DNA of 32,229 nt from Schoenoplectus triqueter (lineage: Eukaryota > Streptophyta > Magnoliopsida > Poales > Cyperaceae): positions 1 through 32,229 of the forward strand of contig CAXKVV010000518.1 of assembly GCA_964058805.1 (NCBI GenBank), read 5' to 3'. The position numbers and the translations under genes are program-made. Shown here piece by piece: positions 11,251-19,462 of this stretch. The notes below the pieces were generated by a model. The model saw only the letters and a list, made by a program, of their open reading frames with translations. It was not told the DNA's origin and ran no database searches. Positions within the stretch are counted from its first letter, which is position 1, and each line of letters begins with the position of its first letter.

Positions 11251-11520
11251 TTGTTTATATAAAATTCAAGTACTCTTAAGTGCCCTCTTTGACTCCACCA
11301 ACCGTCAAAACTCAGAACAAAACTTCATGCCAGGTTTGTTAGGAAGAAATGGAGACGTCCAATCAGGGTCACCAAAAGTTCACACTCTACAATTACACAT
11401 TGCCCAATTGGTTTATAAATTGTTGGAGAAAACTTTAAAAACTATATGGTTTAAAAGCTCAAAAGATAAATGAATTCTCATTGCGGCTTTTCTATTGGAA
11501 TTTAAGAGGAACGGGTTTTA

Positions 11521-11732
11521 GACAACACGAAAATTGAGCATCAAAATTTCAAAATTGAAATAGATCAAGCAAATATTTTGAGAAAACCACATTTATATTG
11601 CACAATGTTATTGTAGCTTTGCTTATAGACACCACAAAAATTGAGTATTAAATTTTCAAAATTGAAATAGATCAAGCAAATATTTTGAGAAAACCACATT
11701 CATATTGCACAATGTTATTGTAGTTTTGCTTA
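11521..11732. repeat. 107-bp tandem duplication
   Basis: Two head-to-tail copies start at 11521 and 11628 (GACAACACGAAAATTGAG and GACACCACAAAAATTGAG) and end with GTAG(C/T)TTTGCTTA. They differ at only a few positions. No coding content is apparent. Confidence 0.9.
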
Positions 11733-12509
11733 ATACTGAAATCTATTGTGAACTCATCTTCTAGTTTGCTTTAACATTAAAATAAAATTATTACTAACTT
11801 ATGTATTAAAAAAGAATAAAAATCAATTGACACCTGCCAATCTACTCTGCTTCCATGGTCCTTATCTAAAGTAATTCGTGAAAATTGAATAAATCAAGTG
11901 TTATTCCATTATAAAAGTTAAAAATATACTGTTAATACGTATGTGCACTTTTCTTGTGATATTTTATCTTTTGGCCATATAATCAAATAATTAAATTTTA
12001 AAGATACAAATTCAGTCTCTTAGGAAATTCCCTAGCATATAAATAAGATCTAATATTTTAAATAATACATTTTTCAATTGCTAACATAGGTTCTCTGAGA
12101 AGGTGAAGCTCATTACAAATTACGATAAAACAGAGTAATAAATTATGGGAGTAGAATTTCTTGTTAATTGGCGAAACGAAACGTGATGTCTACTCGTTTT
12201 TCAGTAATTACTATTTTTAAATTTTAGTTGATTTTAGTAATATAAAGTCATTGTATCTTTTTTTTTCAGATTTTAGTCTTCCTCTATTTGTCTTTAAAAT
12301 TCTTTTTATTTGATCCGGTAACAATTAGTTTTATTTGATCCGGTAATCAGTGGCGGATCCAGGATTTCATCCAGGATTAGATATAATTACATATAAAACT
12401 TAAAAATATAAATTTCTTCTAAAATATTAAATACCATTAAAAAGTATGTTTTACATATTAAAAAAAACAAATATAGTTAAAATATAGTAACATGAACAAA
12501 ATAAAATCA
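11733..12509. other. Intergenic, with a possible repeat start near 12350
   Basis: There is no gene. TTTTATTTGATCCGGTAA occurs twice in a row at about 12304 and 12331. Directly after it, CAGTGGCGGATCCAGGATTT (about 12349-12368) matches a motif commonly met at the edge of dispersed repeats in dicots. I could not find the other end. Confidence 0.4.
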
Positions 12510-12863
12510 AGATGTTGACGGTAAATTGAGCTTAACTCAAAAAGTATATCAAATTATCTCCAAATTTTAATTTATCATCCTCATTAAATTATTTATATGA
12601 AAATCTTATGGGATGCAAAAATTTGGAGTGTTTTGAGTTTTTTAAGTCACCGTTTTTATTTTTTTTAAAATGATGTTCAAGTATTAAATATATTATTATT
12701 ATTATTAATAGTGATCTTATTTTCTAAAAATGTTTGTATCCCATAATATTTTCATATAAAGAATTTAATGAGCATAATAAATTAAAATTTGGAGATGATT
12801 TAATATAATTTTTAAGTTAAACTCACGGAAGATCTCCGTAAGTTTAAGATCACGGTATCTTTA

Positions 12864-12866
<3 letters not shown>
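12510..12866. mobile_element. Foldback MITE beside (CT)n(TA)n
   Basis: About 100 bases at 12528-12625 (from GAGCTTAACTCAAAAAG) pair, with modest divergence, with the reverse complement of about 12725-12825. An (ATT)n-containing centre separates them. The right terminus read inward is GAGTAAAGATACCGTG and contains the palindrome ACGGAGATCTTCCGT. The left terminus is worn and only matches from about 12510. The right end abuts a (CT)n(TA)n microsatellite at 12862-12906. Architecture resembles the elements at 8308 and 14400-15695. Confidence 0.72.
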
Positions 12867-12905
<39 letters not shown>

Positions 12906-12906
12906 C
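12862..12906. repeat. Compound (CT)n(TA)n microsatellite
   Basis: About eleven CT units pass directly into about ten TA units at the right end of the foldback element. Confidence 0.93.
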
Positions 12907-13698
12907 ACGATATAAATTGTTAAGATAAAAATAATGTTGTTTTGATAAAAAAATCTTTACATAGACTGCATATTTTTTAGAAAATTGCATTCCTTTCTTT
13001 TCCTTTTTCGTGTTTTATTGGGTCCAAATCAAGCCTTATCGAACAAGATTCAAACTGTGGAATTAATTACTTTTCAAAATAGAACAATCAGCCGAAGAAG
13101 ACAATACAATTAGTCAAACCTAATTTATCAGCAGCTGTAGAATTTAGCTGGTAAGCCACCAAATTTTAATTCATTCAAATAAAAGATTTATTTGAATTTG
13201 CTAACTTAAATATTATTTTATTAGTGCAATAAAATAACATGTAGTCCTCGGATAACGTAAAATAAAAAAGGTACGAGTGGTTATTAGTAATTAAATTCGT
13301 AACCACTGTTCCATTAAAATGAATTGGATTTTTTTCCTAAGAGAATCTTCCTTGCTATTACATTTTATGATAAGTACCAAAACCAGCTGCCAGCAACCAA
13401 TTAAATTTTTTAGTGGCAGATAAGGTCAAATAGTGATCTTATGTAATGGGAGGACAAACCCAAAAGTATGCTTAATGGGATTAATTAAGGGGTGCATAGT
13501 CCCAAACCTAGCTAGTTTGGCATTATTTGTTTGATGTGAAAATGTCCAAAGGGGTTTGCTTATAGCCCCCAACAAGACTGCGATGTTTAATTTGATTCTC
13601 TTCATGTGAACTTGGAAACCTCTGCACGCCCCATTTCTAAATGATTGGTTTTCTTATACGAGTCGGCCATTTTAAAATAGGGAGCTGATAAATAAGTA
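12907..13698. other. Intergenic, nothing recognised
   Basis: Unique-looking AT-rich sequence with somewhat GC-richer parts at 13400-13650. No ORF or RNA gene can be supported. Confidence 0.4.
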
Positions 13699-13911
13699 GA
13701 TGTCAATCAAAATCATTACAAACTTTATTATTCACATTAAATGAATTATTATTCATGTTAATAAATTTATTTTGTACGTTATTATTATTTATGTTAAATG
13801 AATCATTATTCGTATTAACTGTCGAAGAAATATAATATAAATAAATTATATAATTTTATTTTATAATAAAATCATTAATATAAATAATAAGTCCGTAACG
13901 ATTTTGATATC
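13699..13911. mobile_element. Short foldback MITE
   Basis: The ends are imperfect inverted repeats. The left end, GATGTCAATCAAAATCATTA (13699-13718), pairs with the right end, whose reverse complement begins GATATCAAAATCGTTACGGA (13911-13892). The inverted repeat continues inward through ACTTTATTATT/AATAATAAGT. The interior is AT-rich and non-coding. I see no clear target duplication. Confidence 0.6.
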
Positions 13912-14359
13912 CATAACATTTTAATTTAAAATATTTTGGATACATGCACAACAAGTGTACTTCACTATAATGGCATAACATTTTAATTTAACTATAAAGT
14001 TTTGCTGTGAAGTGCATCTATTAAGAAATAATGCATTAGCTGACAAGGAATTTTAGGACGTGGGACCTCTTTGGCACACGTTAGATCATAAAAAAAAACA
14101 TCATTGGATATATTTTAAAAATTAGAATTCTCTTTGTGAGCGCTTGTTGTATAATGTTAAAAGAGGAGGGATCCAATTTAGCATTAATGTTTATCGTGTT
14201 TATTTATTAATAGACATTTAAATTAACAAATATTAATAATTAGATGTATTTTAAATCATCTCAATCACATGCATATGCATATGAAGTTCCAATTTCATTT
14301 CATTATCCACAAAAAAGATGAGTTAAATCATAAATTTTGCATTAATTTTATTAACACTT
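13912..14359. other. Intergenic with a small repeat pair
   Basis: CATAACATTTTAATTTAA occurs twice (about 13912 and 13973). TGTACTTCAC at about 13957 is inverted near 14008 as GTGAAGTGCA. These could be the edges of a worn small insertion. No gene is visible. Confidence 0.4.
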
Positions 14360-14360
14360 G

Positions 14361-14399
<39 letters not shown>
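14361..14399. repeat. Compound (TA)n(GA)n microsatellite
   Basis: About nine TA units run into about ten GA units that end in the first bases (GAGTCC) of the MITE beginning at 14400. Confidence 0.93.
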
Positions 14400-14402
<3 letters not shown>

Positions 14403-14648
14403 TCCAATTACGGTGTTTTGTAAAGCACAAGAGCGTTGAGAATTCTGATTCATCCAAAAATGTCGATTTTCCTCCTATCCAAAAAAATAGCAAATAAATT
14501 TCAAAAAATATAAAATTTGGTTTACTAATAGATTTTGATATGGAGATTAGAGTGAAAGGTTCAGATCGATCATTTCTGACTTGAAATGAAAAATAGAACG
14601 CAAATCACACAACGCTCTTGTGCTTTGCAAAGCACCGTAGTCTAATTC
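14400..14648. mobile_element. TIR MITE A of the (TA)n-linked cluster
   Basis: The left terminus GAGTCCAATTACGGTGTTTT and the right terminus in reverse complement, GAATTAGACTACGGTGCTTT, continue as inverted repeats through AAAGCACAAGAGCGTTG. Inside each end, GTG(T/C)TTTG(T/C)AAAGCAC is a near-palindrome. The interior shares a block (CAAAAAATATAAAATTTGG) with elements C and D. Both sides are (TA)n, so a target duplication cannot be told from the microsatellite. Confidence 0.85.
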
Positions 14649-14667
14649 ATATATATATATATATATA

Positions 14668-15053
14668 GGGAAGGGATCACTTGACAATGATTATATTGAT
14701 AATTTTGTCAATGAATTTTTAAATAAATATGAAAAAAAATAAAAAAAAAACTTTATGGATATGCTCTTCTATTTATAGATTGATGGTGATTCAAATTTTA
14801 TATAATTTCATTATCGTTTGATAGTCCATCAAATATCATCAAATTATAACTGTTGTAAATTATATTAAATTTTGATGGTCTTTGATGGATTATCATACGA
14901 TAATGAAATTTCATGAAATTTGAATCTACATCAATCTATAAGTAAAATAACATATTCATAAAAAAAAATTCTAATTTTAAAATTTTTTATTATTTATTTG
15001 AAATTTTATTTTTAAGATTGTCAAAATAGCCCATTGTCAAGTGATCCCCACCC
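14668..15053. mobile_element. Foldback MITE B of the (TA)n-linked cluster
   Basis: The termini are GGGAAGGGATCACTTGACAA on the left and, in reverse complement, GGGTGGGGATCACTTGACAA on the right. Most of the 386 bases form two arms of roughly 190 bases that pair with scattered differences, around ATTGATGGTG...TCCATCAA blocks. It is flanked by (TA)n on both sides. Its sequence is unrelated to A, C and D apart from the architecture. Confidence 0.86.
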
Positions 15054-15073
15054 ATATATATATATATATATAT

Positions 15074-15475
15074 AGTAATGCTATGGTGCTTCGCGAAGCA
15101 AAAAATCTTTTGTGCTTCGCGTCCGTATCTCAAATTTAAAAGTTCAAACGGCCGATCCAAACCGTTGAACATCATCTTCATATTGAAATATCCTTGGAGA
15201 TCAAATTTTATATTTTTTTGAATTTTTTTGATATTTTTTAGATGGGTACAAAGTTTGTTAATCTAAAGATTTCTGCACCATCCAAAACAAGCGACTTTGT
15301 ACCCATCTAAAAAATATCAAAAAAATTCAAAAAAATATAAAATTTGATCTCCAAGGATATTTCAATATGAAGATGATGCTCAACGGTTTGGATCGGCCGT
15401 TTGAACTTTTAAATTCGAGATACGGACGCGAAACACAATTTTTTTTTTACTTCGCGAAGCACCATAGCATTACTC
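15074..15475. mobile_element. Near-perfect foldback MITE C of the (TA)n-linked cluster
   Basis: The termini AGTAATGCTATGGTGCTTCG and, in reverse complement, AGAGTAATGCTATGGTGCTT enclose two arms of about 180 bases that are almost identical by eye, with a loop of about 40 bases near 15255-15293. The palindrome TGCTTCGCGAAGCA lies just inside the left end, and a close version lies inside the right end. The difference between arms is small, so the insertion is young or the arms have been corrected against each other. Transcribed, it would form a long hairpin. It is flanked by (TA)n on both sides. Confidence 0.9.
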
Positions 15476-15497
15476 TATATATATATATATATATATA

Positions 15498-15695
15498 GAG
15501 TTGGGATATGGTGTTATGTATAGCACAGAATATAAATATGTAAAATTCCAAAAAATATAAAATTTGGTTCCAATTTTTTATTTCATATTTAAATCATTTT
15601 GAATGATTTGAATCAATCATTTAAATTTTGATAATGAAAAAATAATCTATAGTACAGAAGTAATTTGTGTTATGAATAGCATAATTGCCTAATTC
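15498..15695. mobile_element. TIR MITE D of the (TA)n-linked cluster
   Basis: The left terminus GAGTTGGGATATGGTGTTAT and the right terminus in reverse complement, GAATTAGGCAATTATGCTAT, are imperfect inverted repeats followed by a near-palindrome (GTGTTATGTATAGCAC). The interior shares CAAAAAATATAAAATTTGG with A and nearly so with C, so these three belong to one family. It is the most worn of the four. (TA)n lies on the left and a shorter TATATATA on the right. Confidence 0.75.
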
Positions 15696-17519
15696 TATAT
15701 ATAGTAAAAGTTCAATTAATTATATGATGAATCTGCAAGCTTTCTGGAAGAGACTTATAAGTAGCTCCTATCGATTGTAAATCAATTTTCCTAATAGATG
15801 CACTTTACAAATGCGTGCGAATTTGTATTGACGGAATCAAAAGGAAATTAATTTTCCTAGTTGCTGCGCATATTCATCTAATAACACTTTGTTCTCAAAA
15901 TTATGTCGAAGAAAATATTTTTTTAAAATCACTCTTGAAAGAGAATATAACATCAATATCTACCACGAATACATTCGGAAACTTATCCTCTGAATAATTC
16001 AAAGTTTGAACTACTTCATGGCACAATTTAGACCATCAATTTTGGATCTCAATTAGAACGGTCATAACGGTCAGGTTTAGATTTACATACCTCTTTTAAA
16101 TTGGAGTCCAGATAACTAATTCAAATTTTAAGTTAATGTAGAGGATACGAATTCGAACGCATCCACAGTTGAAGTAATTTCTGGCACAGTTCAAGTAATT
16201 TATATGTATAAGGACGACGAGTAGTCTACTCGTCTTAGGTCCACTAACACAATTCCAAATAATTTAACTTTATTAATTTATTTTATTTGATAAAATTTCA
16301 GTTTTAAAGATTATACATAATTATCATCCAAAAGAAAAACATCACTCTCAGCACAAATGCACTTATTGAACGTGATTAACTAAAAGGGGACCTCTACTAG
16401 ACCCGAAGAATAGACCAACATATGATGAAAATGTCTTTTGAATGTATTGTCAAGAAAGATGAATTAGACAAAATGAATAATAATAGATCGTACATTTGCA
16501 ACAAACAAAACGTCACTGGACATAGTATCACCTAAAGTAAACAAATGTATCTGCGGTGGTGTAAAGTTAATTCGGTCCTATACAATAATACAAATATATT
16601 TTTCTTACTTGTATCCAAAATATCATGATTTTTTCAATGTTGCGGAAATATGACTAAACAACGCTGAAAAAAATAATACTCTTAAATCCTCCTCCATAAT
16701 ATTACTTATATTTTTTTTTTAAATTAAATAAGATTTCCATAAACCCAACATATATATATTTTTTTTATATATTTCTCTTGAGATTTAAACCTACACCGCT
16801 CCGTATAGAGAGACATTTATCATCATCTATCATCTATATTAGTCTTACGGTTTCAATAACTTATATTAGTCGCTTGGATCTTCTTTTTTCATGCAAAGAA
16901 AATGAAAATCTACCTAAATAATCTTCCCAATCTATTGCATAGTAAAGTATCCTTGAGCATGTGCTGAAGTAAATGAGACTAACTAGAACAGCAACAGGCA
17001 AGCTGGACAACGTAGCAAAAAAAATGGTAAAAAATATCAAAGAAAAACTAAAAGTGTGCTGTGCAATACATTTATTACGGTTTTAAGACATTTCATATTT
17101 CTTAGCATCTTACAAGTGAGCTAGCGATATGTACCACGTCATAGGTGATATCTAATGTACACAGATCAGGTGCTCCCTGACATTTTTCTCAAATAACTTG
17201 CATGGAAGTTTACTGTTGATAAAAGAAAAGAAAAATTGGAAAAGAGAGAAATTGCGGAGAAGGTTGAGATTCAGAACCAGCAAATGTCTGAGCACTAAAG
17301 AAATCAAAAGTCCACAATTTCGGTGGTTCTTTTAAGACCGACAATGTGATCTGTACTCAATCCAACAATTTTATTTTATTTATTTCATAATTTTCTTCTT
17401 ATCTGGAATAATTTTTCTTTTTGTCAAGTTGAGGAACTTGCAAAAGTAAGGGCAAAACACAGTATTGAATTATATATGTGGAAGTTATTAATATAGGACC
17501 CAAAAGACCAGACCGTACA
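15696..17519. other. Intergenic, mostly unassigned
   Basis: No intact gene. A perfect 9-bp inverted repeat with a one-base loop lies at 16216-16234 (GACGAGTAG T CTACTCGTC). Short plus-strand ORFs here have no family resemblance. On the minus strand near 17335-17310 a few residues (EIVDF) fit the next expected part of the S4-protein pseudogene described below, but this is too short to rely on. Confidence 0.45.
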
Positions 17520-18286
17520 TCCATTCAAAATTCAGAACACGGTTCAAACTTGAAGTTCCCTGATATACTAGAAATGTTGTGCATATATAATAATCAATTC
17601 ACTGTTTCTATATTTTGTTTTACATTAAACATTATGAAACTGTTTATTAAGATCCTGAAAAACCTCAAGGCAGCAATGATATCCGTATTATTTGTCATTG
17701 AATTAGGATGTCCGACAGAAATTCAACACCTCTCAGCCTATAGCATAGTAAAAAGAAAAAGAAGTAAGATGATAAGTAAATCAAACTAGACCGTGCTAGA
17801 TATAGTAACAAACAAGTGTTCTAACTTCTAAAACATGAAAATTAATTAAACCTGTGGATAGCCACCTTGGGCAATGGCTTTAACATCGGTCAATTTCTCA
17901 ATAGCAAGCATTGTCTCTTTTAGAACAGGCGGTGTTACAAACCCTGTATGTAAAATCTCTCTCCTTGAAGCAGCTCTCCTAGCCTAGTAAAGTTGCAACA
18001 CTGACCGTTGAAAAAAATTAAACCAAAAAAAAAAACGAAAAGAGAAGAAGAAGAAGAAGAAGATTTGATCACTCAAACGATATCATTTCAAGAATATGCT
18101 TCACAGCTTCAGCTAGGGATTTATCCGATATGACCTTTACCGATGGTTCAGTGCTGGGTTTCGCAGGAAGCGGTTAGCAAAGATAAGGACTGGAGAGGGG
18201 AAGAGTACGGGAGGAAGTGGCGGCGGAGAGATCTCGTCAGGGAGGGATGGGAAGGAGGAGCAGGAAGATGCTGACGTGGCGGCCAT
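17520..18286 (-). pseudogene. YlmH-like S4-domain RNA-binding protein, plastid type, broken
   Basis: Four exon remnants follow in order on the minus strand. Exon 1 (about 18286-18084) starts MAATSASS, plastid-leader-like, and ends with residues AEAVKHILEM, but changes frame in between. Exon 2 (17983-17852, 44 codons, no stop) reads ARRAASRREILHTGF and ends AQGGYPQ. Exon 3 (17737-17664) reads AERC, a TGA stop, then ISVGHP. Exon 4 (from about 17559) starts GNFKFEPCS and stops soon after. The order and residues match the plant chloroplast protein related to bacterial YlmH (Arabidopsis At1g53120 type, from memory). The exon 1 donor reads AT instead of GT. The C-terminal part with the S4 domain is missing or unrecognisable. 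Introns are kept, so it is not a processed copy. It lies in the same orientation as the dead dihydroorotase upstream. Confidence 0.8.
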
Positions 18287-19462
18287 CGCTTGGCTCCCGC
18301 TGCTCCGACGGAGCTTATTTCCTCGGTTGCTATCGACAGTAGCAGATTACAGAGCAACATGTAATTTCAACGGATAACAATCAGGCCCAGTAATTCAGTA
18401 AAGCCCAATTTATACCTAACAATATAATAAGAAATCACTTTTATGGATCCGATTAGTGTAAAGGAAGAAAACCAGACCCAAAACTACATTTCTTCTTGTT
18501 TCAATCTTTCCCTCTGGTCTGGTCTTCTTACAACTAACTATCCTCCTATCTGATCAGACGCTGTTTAATGCATTGTTAAATCACTGCAGTGAGAATTCTT
18601 ACATATGGTATGTGCACATGGATACTATACGTATACGGGGCACTCTTCAGACAAATGATTGCTAATACCTGTTCCAATCCTAGATCAGGAGTTCCAAATG
18701 AGGATTAAATGGCTAGACCTCAGATCAAACTATCATCAATGGAGCAAATGGCATTGTCATCAAGAGGCACAAGCATTTCATTTGTAGGGAGTAGTTCATT
18801 TTGATTTCGAAGAACTGTTTATGATGAAGATGTCATGTTAATATCTGCTTATAAAACAAGTGAAGGGCCAAGAGTTTCGAACTTTCATGATGTAATGTCT
18901 GCTTCATATTTCTTCACATATTTGTTGTATCTGATGGCAAATTGCTTCGTCGCTGCTGTACACTGTCAGGACATAATTAATAATATTATAATGGACTCCA
19001 AATGAACAATCTCTGCATAGGGATCGAAAAGAAGAAACATACTCTAGTTTAATTTGATAAATCTTGTATCTGATTACATAACTACCTGTTTTCTAAATTT
19101 CTATTATCTTATGCAATTATCCTACCTTATCTACGCTTTACTGCTGAAAGAAAATAATAGATACCATGACAGAAGTAGTTCATAAAAATTAATCTGGACA
19201 GATAATTAGGTAAACAGTAAGGGTGCACAGATATACGCCCGCATCACATTATTTTTTGGTGGTTTCTATTGTACCACATGCAACTTTCAAACCGGGGTAT
19301 CACATGACAAAAAAAAATCCTCACCAATCATAAAACACTTCTGTCAAAATCTTTCCATATTTCCTGCAAATCTTGAATAAATGTAACTAACTTAAATTTT
19401 AACAGGCAACTCCATTGCCTGCTACTTCAACAAAAAAAAAAAACTGCAAAAAACAAGCAGAG
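18287..19462. other. Spacer between the two pseudogenes
   Basis: This would hold the old promoter of the S4-type pseudogene and the 3' end of the dihydroorotase pseudogene. I see no further exons, RNA genes or clear mobile-element ends. Confidence 0.5.

Noticed and set aside
11237..11473. Plus-strand ORF of 78 codons
   Set aside because: Its start lies inside the right end of the hAT-type MITE and the protein resembles no family. Chance ORF.
17478..17789. Plus-strand ORF of 103 codons
   Set aside because: It lies antisense to exons 3 and 4 of the S4-type pseudogene, whose minus-strand translation is clearly recognisable.
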